11,892 bases of DNA from Deltaproteobacteria bacterium (GTDB lineage Bacteria > Myxococcota > UBA796 > SXON01): the NCBI GenBank assembly GCA_947483545.1, contig CANKNP010000143.1, forward strand, positions 1 to 11,892. Reading direction: 5' to 3'. This document shows positions 1 to 6,731 of the stretch, piece after piece; the stretch's first letter is position 1, and each line of letters opens with the position of its first letter. A program made the position numbers and the translations under genes. The notes under the pieces are model-generated. The model did not search any database. It saw nothing but the letters and a program-made list of their open reading frames with translations, and was not told where the DNA came from.

Positions 1-626
1 GGCAGCGCGCCGATTGCGCAGAGCGCCAGCGCAGCCCGGGAGGGTCGGAAGTCCCGAGACCGCTCGATGACCCCGCGGAGCCGCGCCGGGAGCGGGAGGC
101 GAAGGACGGAGTGGGCATACCGGTTCGCGAAGACCGCCACGCCAAAAGCCAGCAGGAACCCGATGCCCGCCGCCCACGCCAGGGGCACCCACGCATCATG
201 CCGGCCGGGCAGCACCCACCCCGCACCCCAGATCACAAGCAGCCCCCAAGGCGGAAGTTCGAGCACGCGAGAGGTGAGGAGCGCGAGCACGGCCTGCTCG
301 GGCCGCTCGGAGATCCGCGCCAGGGCCACGGCCTTCGCGGCCTCACCCCCGCCGGTGGGCAACGCGAGCCCGAAGAAATTTCCGACGAGGATGCTGCGCA
401 GCACCAGCGAGATCGCCGGCTTCGGGGCGGGCAGCAGCCCCCGGATGCGGAGCGCGTGGACCACCGAGTTGATGCCAAGCAAGAGACTGGGGGCGATCCA
501 CGCCCAGAGCGGGGCGGATCGGAGGCGAAGCGCCACGTCGGCGATCCGCACCTCTCGCAACACGATCGTGATCAGGACCACGGCCCCTAGCAGGCGAAGG
601 AGGGGCAACCAGCGGGGTTTAGACAC
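1..626 (-). CDS. LPG-synthase-TM / UPF0104-like integral membrane protein, partial (3' end outside window)
   Basis: The minus frame is open from a GTG at 626 to the left edge, giving 208 visible residues (M-SKPRWLPLLRLLG...). It is strongly hydrophobic, with likely membrane helices near residues 8-23, 40-57, 73-90, 123-139 and 147-167. Around residues 77-100 it reads LRSILVGNFFGLALPTGGGE followed by AAKAV, which matches the conserved core of the lysylphosphatidylglycerol synthase TM / UPF0104 family (G-x-F-x-N/L...LP-x-GGE/D). Family members are usually about 300-330 residues, so roughly one third is missing. Members are flippase-like or of unknown function; without the DUF2156 catalytic domain, lipid aminoacylation cannot be claimed. 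The start is uncertain: no good ribosome site precedes the GTG, and a TTG about 19 codons upstream is in frame. It is divergent from the kinase cluster. Family call fairly sure, function unknown. Confidence 0.75.
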   Translation of the reverse strand, partial: MSKPRWLPLLRLLGAVVLITIVLREVRIADVALRLRSAPLWAWIAPSLLLGINSVVHALRIRGLLPAPKPAISLVLRSILVGNFFGLALPTGGGEAAKAVALARISERPEQAVLALLTSRVLELPPWGLLVIWGAGWVLPGRHDAWVPLAWAAGIGFLLAFGVAVFANRYAHSVLRLPLPARLRGVIERSRDFRPSRAALALCAIGAL

Positions 627-683
627 GGGCGGGAGGAGTAGCCCAAGGCCCGCCGGGGTGCTGGGCGAGTCCTCACCCCCCAA

Positions 684-713
684 TTCGCACCGCCGGGGCA
701 ACGGGTATACAAT
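684..713 (+). promoter_or_regulatory. Candidate sigma-70-type promoter for the kinase cluster
   Basis: TTCGCA (684-689) and TACAAT (708-713) are separated by 18 bases, matching the -35 and -10 consensus at 4/6 and 5/6 positions. This AT-rich patch (GTATACAAT) stands out in an otherwise GC-rich divergent gap. Transcription would begin near 720, only a few bases before the ATG at 725. That would give an almost leaderless message, or would favour translation from a later ATG. The assignment rests on consensus matching only. Confidence 0.35.
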
Positions 714-724
714 CGAACGGTTCC

Positions 725-2266
725 ATGCCCAAAGAGCCGATCCACCCGCCGATCAAGGCGTCCGAGACAACCACCCTGCCGTTCCGTCCCGGCCCACCCC
801 CGGCACCCGGGGCGGCGACCGCTACGACTGCGCCGATGCCCCGGATCGACACGCTGATCGGCAAGGTCCTGAACGGTCGGTACAAGGTCACGGAGCTCAT
901 CGCAAAGGGCGGGATGGGGCGGGTGTACAAGGCCGAGCAGGCGCCGTTGGGGCGGATCGTCGCGCTGAAGGTGCTCGATGGCTCGGACGACGTGGGCCAA
1001 GACGCCGAATTTCGAGGCCGGTTCAGCTTGGAAGCTGGCGCCACGGCCAAGCTCACGCATCCGAACACCATCCGGATCTTCGACTACGGGCAGACGAGCG
1101 ACGATATTTTCTACATCGCGATGGAGTACCTGGACGGTCGGACACTGCACCAGACGCTGAAAGAAGAAGGGCCGATGAGCCCCGAGCGCGTCATCCACGT
1201 GATCCGGCAAGTGTGCGCCAGCTTGCGGGAGGCGCACGCGCTGGGGCTGATCCACCGGGATCTGAAGCCCTCCAACGTCGTGCTTTTGCGCGCGGGAGAG
1301 GAGGCGGAGTTCGCCAAGGTCCTCGACTTCGGACTCGTGAAAGAGGTCAGCGGGAACAGCGAACTGACGCGCCTCGACGCCGTCGTCGGGTCCCCAAGCT
1401 ACATGTCGCCCGAGCAGATCCGCTCGTCCAAGGTGGATAGTCGGTCGGACATCTACTCGCTCGGTGTGCTGATGTACACCTGCCTCGCGGGCAAGCCCCC
1501 GTTCACCGGGGTGAGCTCCGTGAACCTGCTGATGGCGCACCTGCACAACACCGTGCCGCCGATCACCGAGCGCGCGCCGCTCGATCGCGCGCCGATCCTG
1601 GCGTGGATCGTGATGACCTGCCTCGAAAAGGAGCCCGACGCGCGGTTCGGGACCGTCGAGGAGCTGTCGCGCGCGCTGCGGATCGCGGCCTCCGAGCTTC
1701 GGGGCGACCGCCCGTCGAAGCCGACGCTGACCAACGGCAAGCTGGTGTTGCAGGACGAGCCGACACCCAGCTCGTCGATGCGGCTCGCCCCGCCCCCAGG
1801 CGTTCGGGGGGAGGACAGCCGCTCCGCGAGCAGCCGGTCCAGCTCGAGCCGCGCAGGGCAGACGCTCGTCGCGCATCCGAGCACGAGTCGATCCAGAGCA
1901 CCGGAATCGGGGTTTCCCTGGTGGGCCGCGGTGTTGATCGGCATTGTGGGGCTCGGCGGGATCGTGATTCTGGCGCTCGCGATGGGCGGGGCCTACATGA
2001 GCAACCAGATCGTGACCCCGGAGGTCACGCCTGCGCCGGAGGTCATGGCCGCGCCTGTCGCGCCGGCCCCTCCGCCGGCCGCCTCGACCGATCCGCTGCC
2101 CGGATCCCAGCCTGCGGCGGGCCCTGTCGAGGTCGCCCCGAAGCCCACCCGCCCGGCGACAAAGCCGACCGCCTCGACCAAGCCCGCGACGGCCGAGCCC
2201 GAACCGAAGCCGGCGAGCGAGCCCACGGAGGCCCGCCCGCAGTCCGACCTCAAGTCCTGGGACTGA
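725..2266 (+). CDS. Membrane-anchored eukaryote-like serine/threonine protein kinase
   Basis: This 513-residue protein has a Hanks-type kinase domain at about residues 53-310. The key elements are intact: glycine loop AKGGMGRVYKAE (60-71), ATP lysine K82, helix-C glutamate E103, catalytic HRDLKPSN (177-184, D179), metal-binding DFG (201-203), and SPE (228-230) in place of APE. It is therefore expected to be active. A Ser/Arg/Pro-rich linker follows, then one membrane helix at about 398-425 (FPWWAAVLIGIVGLGG...), and a Pro/Ala/Thr/Lys-rich tail of about 88 residues predicted to lie outside the cytoplasm. The tail has no recognisable sensor fold such as PASTA. The N-terminal 37 residues are Pro/Thr-rich and precede M38 (836), an alternative start, because no Shine-Dalgarno site precedes 725. 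It is the first gene of the five-gene unit and stops 2 bases before the TPR gene. The kinase assignment is essentially certain; its substrate is unknown. Confidence 0.97.
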   Translation: MPKEPIHPPIKASETTTLPFRPGPPPAPGAATATTAPMPRIDTLIGKVLNGRYKVTELIAKGGMGRVYKAEQAPLGRIVALKVLDGSDDVGQDAEFRGRFSLEAGATAKLTHPNTIRIFDYGQTSDDIFYIAMEYLDGRTLHQTLKEEGPMSPERVIHVIRQVCASLREAHALGLIHRDLKPSNVVLLRAGEEAEFAKVLDFGLVKEVSGNSELTRLDAVVGSPSYMSPEQIRSSKVDSRSDIYSLGVLMYTCLAGKPPFTGVSSVNLLMAHLHNTVPPITERAPLDRAPILAWIVMTCLEKEPDARFGTVEELSRALRIAASELRGDRPSKPTLTNGKLVLQDEPTPSSSMRLAPPPGVRGEDSRSASSRSSSSRAGQTLVAHPSTSRSRAPESGFPWWAAVLIGIVGLGGIVILALAMGGAYMSNQIVTPEVTPAPEVMAAPVAPAPPPAASTDPLPGSQPAAGPVEVAPKPTRPATKPTASTKPATAEPEPKPASEPTEARPQSDLKSWD

Positions 2267-2268
2267 CC

Positions 2269-3063
2269 ATGTTCATGCTGCCCCTTTGCCTGCTCCTCGG
2301 CAGCCCCCTGCTCGGTCCGGCGTTCGCCGACGAGACCACCGATGCCCGCGCGAAAGAGCTCTACGAGAACGGTGCAGAGCTCTACGACGAGGGCCGCTAC
2401 GACGACGCGGTCGCCGCCTGGGAGGAGGCCTACCGGCTCTCGGGTCGCGCGCTCCTGCTCTACAACATCGCGAACGCCCAGGAGCGCGCCGGTCACTACG
2501 TCGAGGCGCTTGAACAGCTCAACCGTTACCGAGCCTTCGCCACCGCGGACGAGCGCGACATCCTTGATCGTCGCATCCGCAACCTGGAGAAGCGCATCGA
2601 CGAGAGCGGCGGCACCCCCGCCCCGACCACCGCTACGCCGGTCTCCACCACCCCGACCACGACAGCCCCGACCACCACAGCCCCGGTGACCACCGCGGCG
2701 GTCACGACCTCGACCGCCGTCGAGGAGAAGCCGGAGCGCAAGGGTCCACCCCTGCCGACCTACATCCTTGGCGGTGTCGGTGTCCTTGGGCTCGCGTCGG
2801 GCGCGATCTTCGGGCTGCAAGCGACCACCGCTCGCACCGAAGCCGAGGGCTTCTGCCAGAAGACCGACGAGCAGAAGATCTGCCCGATCGAAGCCCAGGA
2901 CGCCATCGCCCGTGACAAAACAGACGCGTTGATCGCGGACATTTCCTTAGGCGTCGGGGGGGCTGGAATCATCAGCGCCGTCATCTTCGCGCTGCTCGAC
3001 GCGCCCGTGGCGTTCGTCCCAACGGGCAGCGGCGGGATGCTCTCCGTCGGCGGGAGCTTCTGA
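2269..3063 (+). CDS. Secreted/membrane TPR protein with Thr-rich linker and two C-terminal hydrophobic helices
   Basis: This is a 264-residue protein. An N-terminal signal-like stretch (MFMLPLCLLLGSPLLGPAFA) ends in AFA at residue 20, although it lacks the usual positive charges. Residues 24-110 are helical and TPR-like: AKELYENGAELYDEGRYDDA, then the second helical pair LLLYNIANAQERAGHYVEAL. Residues 116-150 form a low-complexity Thr/Pro/Ala linker with TTTAP repeats. Two glycine-rich hydrophobic helices follow (164-184 and 222-243), with cysteines 196 and 205 in the loop between them. TPRs are protein-interaction repeats, and proteins of this architecture commonly sit beside Ser/Thr kinases in myxobacteria, so it may be a kinase partner (inference). 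The ATG at 2269 lies 2 bases after the kinase stop. The final TGA shares its A with the next gene's ATG. Confidence 0.85.
   Translation: MFMLPLCLLLGSPLLGPAFADETTDARAKELYENGAELYDEGRYDDAVAAWEEAYRLSGRALLLYNIANAQERAGHYVEALEQLNRYRAFATADERDILDRRIRNLEKRIDESGGTPAPTTATPVSTTPTTTAPTTTAPVTTAAVTTSTAVEEKPERKGPPLPTYILGGVGVLGLASGAIFGLQATTARTEAEGFCQKTDEQKICPIEAQDAIARDKTDALIADISLGVGGAGIISAVIFALLDAPVAFVPTGSGGMLSVGGSF
2614..2718 (+). repeat. Thr/Pro low-complexity coding repeat
   Basis: The DNA repeats ACC-ACC-(CCG/GCC)-like triplets, including near-identical copies of 'ccgaccac(c/g)acagcc'. It encodes a TTTAP-type linker at residues 116-150 of the TPR protein. Such linkers usually act as extended, sometimes O-glycosylated spacers. 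Length variation between strains by slippage is plausible. Confidence 0.6.
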
Positions 3064-4490
3064 TGCGACATCTGCGCCGGCTGCCCCTCCTCGCGCTGAT
3101 CGGCTGCTCGCTCGGCACCTACGACTACGTGCCCTGCGAGGCGAACAAGCAGTGTCGCGACGCGTTTGGGTTCAACAACGTCTGCAACCCGGAGGGGTTC
3201 TGCCAGCAGGCAGAGGCCAACGATCGCTGCACTGAGACCTGGCCCGAGGATCTGCTCGAACGGCCGGAGAACTACGAGACGACCATCATCCTCGGCTCTC
3301 TCTACGATCACAGCACCGACACCCCCGAGACCCTGGCCACGCAGCTCCCGATCATCCAGGTCAACACCTCGGAGGGGCTCGACGGCCAGTTCTTTGGCAT
3401 CGTGCAGTGTGACTACGCGGAGGATCTCGACATCGACGATCAGACCGCGGACGAAGCGACGGAGAGCGGCGCGCTCTACCTGGCCGATACCATCGGGGTC
3501 GCCTCGATCATCGGCCCGGCGACCAGCTCCCAGGCCCAGACCGCCTACAGCGCGCTGCACTACGGGGCCGCCGACTTCGACGTCGTCCTGATCTCGCCTT
3601 CGGCCACCAGCACCTCGCTCACGAGCATCGACGGGGTCGCACCTACCGAGGAAGATCCCGGCTTGTTCTGGCGCACCGCCCCGCCCGACGATCTGCAAGG
3701 CAAGGTCATCGCCGATCTGGTGACCGAACAGGGCTTGAGCGACGTGATCTGCATCCACGAGTCGGGGCCCTATGGGCAGGGGCTCTATGAGGCGTTCGAC
3801 CTCAACTATGCCGGCAACGCCGAGGAGATCACGTACACCGAGCAGGCCACGATCTCCGACTACGTGGTGTCCGGCACCGCCGGGAAAGACGCCGTGCTGT
3901 TCTTCGCCTCGGACGCCAGCGACATCGCCGCGTTCCTGAACGCCGCCGTCGGCCTCGCCCAGTTCGAGGACATGCCCATCTTCTTCGCAGACGCCGCGCG
4001 GGACACCGACCTGCTGGACGCCGCCTCCAGCGCCTCCGACCTGTTCGACAACGTGACCGGCACCGCGCCGGCGATCGTGCTCGGCGACGTCTACGACGCG
4101 TTCAACTCGGCATATGCGGCGGAGTACGCCCCAAGTTCGGCGAGCGACTCGGTCTACACCCCCTACTGTTACGACGCGACCTGGCTCGCCATCTACGGCA
4201 CCGCGTGGTCCTACTACCAGGACGGTGGCGTCGGCGGCACCGGCATCGCCCGGGGCCTGCGGCACATCAGCGATCCCGACTGGGAGGAGGAGGACCAGAT
4301 CATCCTGCGCCTCACCAGCTGGATCGAGCTGGTCGCGTACGCCGATGCAGGCGAGGACATCAACGTGATCGGGGCCTCCGGCGAGCTGGAGTATGACCCT
4401 GAGACCGGCGAAACGTCTGGCCCCGTCGATGTGTGGAAGATCAACGAGGACGGCGACGGGTTCGACACGGTCAACACGGTTGAGCCGTAG
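3063..4490 (+). CDS. Periplasmic-binding-protein-type lipoprotein (Leu/Ile/Val-binding-like fold)
   Basis: This is a 475-residue predicted lipoprotein: a positively charged start (MRHLRR), a short hydrophobic core, and lipobox LIG-C with Cys15 as the lipidation site. Residues 15-56 form a Cys-rich module (C15, C25, C31, C41, C47, C56; pattern C-x5-C-x9-C-x5-C). From about residue 70 the protein resembles the type I periplasmic-binding fold of branched-chain amino acid receptors. Evidence includes TIILGSL, a GPATSSQAQ motif (151-159) followed by VLISPSATSTSLTS, a FWRTAPPDDLQGKVIADLV stretch, and SDVICIHESGPYGQGLYEAF. The mature protein is unusually acidic. No permease or ATPase gene adjoins it, so a receptor or sensor role is more likely than transport (inference). 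A GGGAG ribosome site (3052-3056) lies 6 bases before the ATG, which overlaps the upstream TGA by one base. Confidence 0.85.
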   Translation: MRHLRRLPLLALIGCSLGTYDYVPCEANKQCRDAFGFNNVCNPEGFCQQAEANDRCTETWPEDLLERPENYETTIILGSLYDHSTDTPETLATQLPIIQVNTSEGLDGQFFGIVQCDYAEDLDIDDQTADEATESGALYLADTIGVASIIGPATSSQAQTAYSALHYGAADFDVVLISPSATSTSLTSIDGVAPTEEDPGLFWRTAPPDDLQGKVIADLVTEQGLSDVICIHESGPYGQGLYEAFDLNYAGNAEEITYTEQATISDYVVSGTAGKDAVLFFASDASDIAAFLNAAVGLAQFEDMPIFFADAARDTDLLDAASSASDLFDNVTGTAPAIVLGDVYDAFNSAYAAEYAPSSASDSVYTPYCYDATWLAIYGTAWSYYQDGGVGGTGIARGLRHISDPDWEEEDQIILRLTSWIELVAYADAGEDINVIGASGELEYDPETGETSGPVDVWKINEDGDGFDTVNTVEP

Positions 4491-5193
4491 CCCAGGGTTG
4501 TTCGGCGTCGTCACCATGATGATCGCGTGCGGGTCCGACCCGACGGAGGATCGTGCGCGCTATCTGGCCGCGCTCACGAGCGGGGCGTGCGAGACGGTCG
4601 AAGCCGACGCGCTCGCGGACGACTGCTGGATCGCGTGGGTGGCGACGCCCCTGACGGAGACGGAGACCGCGGAGCAACGGGCCGACGCCTGCGAGCGAGT
4701 GATCGGGGAAAAGGACAAGGGCGAATGCTACTTCGTCGTCGCCGAGACGCACGAGGCGCCCGGATTCTGTCCAAAGGCAGCGCCGTTCGCCGATGACTGC
4801 GCGATGCACACCGTCTCGCGGGGATTCGCCAGGGCCCGGACCCTCGACGAGCAAGGCGCCAGCACGCAGATCGTGCTCTCCGGCCTCGCCGAGGACGATC
4901 CCCGGCCGTGGTCCGCCTACTACCGGGAGCTCCTCAGCCGCGCCGAGCTGCTGGACCGCGCGCCCTGTGCGGCGGCGTCCACCCCGGAACGACAAGCCGC
5001 CTGCAACGCCACCGGCCTCGCGTTGTTCGAGGACCGGCTGAACCAGGCGCGGGACCGGCGGCTGTTCACCTGCGTCGGAGCCGCTCCCCAACTGCCCTGG
5101 CCCAAACGGGTGGCTTGGGTCGCCGACCCGGACATGGACACCGCCTTCGCGCGACGCACCGACCTCTGCACCCCGTTGGACGTGCCCCGATGA
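4480..5193 (+). CDS. Small Cys-rich lipoprotein of unknown function
   Basis: I do not recognise this family. With the TTG at 4480 as start it has 237 residues and begins M-SRSPGLFGVVTMMIAC. That gives one arginine, a hydrophobic core and a lipobox (MIA-C) at Cys17, followed by GSDPTED. The next candidate, ATG 4516, would leave only four residues before the cysteine, so the TTG is preferred even though it overlaps the preceding gene by 11 bases. The mature part has more than ten cysteines in short motifs (SGACE, DDCW, ADACE, GECYF, GFCPK, DDCAM, APCAAA, AACNA, FTCVG, DLCT), which suggests several disulfides. The middle (residues about 112-155) looks helical. Its last bases overlap the next ATG (ATGA). 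Secreted and cluster-linked, probably structural or ligand-related, but no function can be assigned. Confidence 0.75.
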   Translation: MSRSPGLFGVVTMMIACGSDPTEDRARYLAALTSGACETVEADALADDCWIAWVATPLTETETAEQRADACERVIGEKDKGECYFVVAETHEAPGFCPKAAPFADDCAMHTVSRGFARARTLDEQGASTQIVLSGLAEDDPRPWSAYYRELLSRAELLDRAPCAAASTPERQAACNATGLALFEDRLNQARDRRLFTCVGAAPQLPWPKRVAWVADPDMDTAFARRTDLCTPLDVPR

Positions 5194-6083
5194 GCGGCGT
5201 TCGCTCGGCGGTGCAGGCGGGGGCGCTGGCCGCCTTGATCATGGCCGCAGTCGCCATCGCCGTGCGGGTCACCCTCTGGATCGCGCCGCCGGAGCGGGAG
5301 GCATGGACGCTGATCGGCATCACGACCGACACGACAGCGCTCTACGCGCGGCTCTCTACGTCATCGACGGGGTTCTACGATGGGCAGGTCACCACCCGGC
5401 TCGCGGCGTTGCCTCCGCAGAGCTTTGTCGTGGAACATCGCGCCATGTTGGGACCGGCGGAGGGGGGGGAGGACGGCATCGTGTCGGGGAGCGATGGGCT
5501 CACGCGCAGCGGCGGCTCCTGGAAGCTGCGGATCGGCGGGAACAACGTGCAGGTGCGGGCGACCTCGACGCCGAGCCACCCGCCCATACGGGAGTGTCCG
5601 CCGGAGACCGGAAAGCTCGCGGGGGTGCTCGGGGTGGGGGACGGGGGGGACGCGAGCGGGGCGCTGCTGCTGGATGGGCGAGCCGTGGTGGTGCACACGC
5701 TCGCGGTGGGCGAGGTCAGCAACGAGGCGCTCTACGTGCTGGGACCGGGCTTCGCCGCAGGGGTGGACCCCCTCGCGGACTGCCCCGCGTGGGTGATCTC
5801 GGGCACGGAGGAGTGGGTGGGCGAGGCGCCCGAGCTCCCCGAGGGTAGCGAAGGCGACGTGCAACTGGGACCGTGGACCCTGCACATTCGACGCCTGGGC
5901 GAGCCGCTACGGATGGATAGCCACGGACACCTGCTGCCGATCGAGAGATGGGCCGCCACGCTGGTCGGCTGGCGGGAGGCCCACCAACGGCTCCAACGGG
6001 TGACCGTGCGGATGGAGGGGCCGGAGGTCAACGGGCCGCGGTCGGGGGTGATGTTGAGGCGGACGGTGCGGACTCAGAAATAA
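5190..6083 (+). CDS. Membrane-anchored protein of unknown function, beta-rich, possibly lipocalin/CrtC-AttH-like
   Basis: This is a 297-residue protein with one N-terminal membrane helix (about residues 8-31, ALAALIMAAVAIAVRVTLWI) and a large part predicted to be periplasmic. The body alternates hydrophobic and polar residues as in beta strands: TALYARLSTSSTGFYDGQVT, SFVVEHRAML, GSWKLRIGGNNVQVRAT, GALLLDGRAVVVHTLAVG, VQLGPWTLHIRR and LQRVTVRMEG. The order of a Y/F-x-G strand, an 'EHRAML...IVSG' strand and a 'WKLRI...V' strand faintly recalls the AttH/CrtC lipocalin-like hydrolase/hydratase fold, but no diagnostic catalytic motif is seen. This resemblance is a guess. It is the last gene of the five-gene unit, joined by an ATGA overlap, and its stop runs 10 bases into the convergent gene. 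Confidence 0.75.
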   Translation: MSGVRSAVQAGALAALIMAAVAIAVRVTLWIAPPEREAWTLIGITTDTTALYARLSTSSTGFYDGQVTTRLAALPPQSFVVEHRAMLGPAEGGEDGIVSGSDGLTRSGGSWKLRIGGNNVQVRATSTPSHPPIRECPPETGKLAGVLGVGDGGDASGALLLDGRAVVVHTLAVGEVSNEALYVLGPGFAAGVDPLADCPAWVISGTEEWVGEAPELPEGSEGDVQLGPWTLHIRRLGEPLRMDSHGHLLPIERWAATLVGWREAHQRLQRVTVRMEGPEVNGPRSGVMLRRTVRTQK

Positions 6084-6619
6084 TAGTGAAACCCCACCGA
6101 AGGCGAGGCCACCGTCGAGATCTGCGTGGCCGCGCCGAGATCCACGTTGACCGCCAGTTCGGCGAGGAAGCCCAGGTTGTCGAGCCCGAAGAGGAAGAAC
6201 TCCGCCCCGATGCTCGGGGAGACGCGCAGCGCGGTCTCGGTCGTCGTCTTGGCGGCGACGGGCTCGCCCTCGGCGTCCGTGGTCGCCGGAGTGACATGGC
6301 TCGCGCTCGAGAACCCGCCGCCAGCGCCCAGGTAGAGGTTCATGTTGTCCTCCGCGACGACCCCAAAGTACAATCGCCCACCTGCAAAGTAGGCGGTGTC
6401 ACCCCCGGCGACCATGTCCACGCCAGCCTCAGCGCCGACGCCCACATTGAGCGTGGGCTTGCCCGTCGGGAACCCAAAGCGCACCGAGAGCGACGACAAC
6501 CCGCCGAAGCTCTGCGCGCCACCGATGCCGATGCGACCGTTGAGGTCCTTGGCTTGGGCGGAGAGGGGCAGGGCGACGAGGGCGAGGGCGAGGGCGAGGA
6601 GAGGGGCAGCGCGATTCAT
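6074..6619 (-). CDS. Small outer-membrane beta-barrel protein
   Basis: This is a 181-residue protein. It has a clear signal peptide (MNRAAPLLALALALVALPLSAQA, cleavage about residue 23) followed by short alternating strands typical of an outer-membrane barrel: LSSLSVRFGFPTG, TLNVGVGAEAGVDMVAG, AYFAGGRLYFGVV, MNLYLGAGGGFSSASHV, TALRVSPSIGAEFFLFG, LGFLAELAVNVDLG and TVASPSVGFHYYF. The terminal aromatic residue F after alternating hydrophobics is the usual assembly signal of BAM-dependent proteins. Size suggests an eight-strand barrel, as in OmpA/OmpW/OmpX-type proteins, but no specific family is recognised. The ribosome site is weak (GGTGA 8 bases or so upstream). It could be a third, more distant gene of the redox operon on the same strand (112-base gap) or independent. 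Confidence 0.8.
   Translation of the reverse strand: MNRAAPLLALALALVALPLSAQAKDLNGRIGIGGAQSFGGLSSLSVRFGFPTGKPTLNVGVGAEAGVDMVAGGDTAYFAGGRLYFGVVAEDNMNLYLGAGGGFSSASHVTPATTDAEGEPVAAKTTTETALRVSPSIGAEFFLFGLDNLGFLAELAVNVDLGAATQISTVASPSVGFHYYF
6581..6598 (-). repeat. Three perfect GGCGAG hexamers in the signal-peptide region
   Basis: On the plus strand GGCGAG is repeated three times without error, with degenerate copies on either side (ggcgac, gag, gaggag). On the coding strand it spells the LALALAL core of the barrel protein's signal peptide. The unit is a multiple of three, so copy-number change would lengthen the hydrophobic core without a frameshift. Confidence 0.7.
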
Positions 6620-6708
6620 AGGGAGTCACCGGCGACGGCGGGGTTTAGCCCGGCGGGGGCGGGGGCGCGAGGGGTGCCCAGCGGCGTTTCGCGGCCCGCG
6701 GTGACCCT

Positions 6709-6730
6709 GCGGCAAGGGGCTCCAAGCCGC
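6709..6730 (-). terminator. Hairpin just after the Fe-S gene stop, weak terminator candidate
   Basis: GCGGC (6709-6713) pairs with GCCGC (6726-6730), and the stem can be extended by GG/CC beyond a small internal mismatch. It begins 1-2 bases after the stop of the 4Fe-4S gene. No T-run follows on the minus strand, so it may be a 3'-end stabiliser or a partial terminator rather than a true intrinsic terminator. Confidence 0.25.
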
Positions 6731-6731
6731 C

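Noticed and set aside
67..1440. Long plus-strand frame at the left end
   Set aside because: It overlaps the LPG-synthase-TM-like gene antisense and then the kinase out of frame; its Arg/Ser/Pro composition is not protein-like.
587..1876. Long minus-strand frame opposite the kinase gene
   Set aside because: Arg/His/Pro-rich noise; the plus strand carries every kinase catalytic motif.
2760..4517. Long open frame (585 codons) on the minus strand opposite the binding-lipoprotein gene
   Set aside because: Its translation is Val/Gly/Asp/Arg-rich with no domain or signal pattern, and the plus-strand gene has a lipobox, motifs and operon overlaps. It is a mirror frame caused by G/C-rich third positions.
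6578..6606. GGCGAG tandem repeats as a possible CRISPR or mobile-element trace
   Set aside because: The unit is six bases, in frame, and explained by the Leu-Ala core of a signal peptide; there are no spacers.
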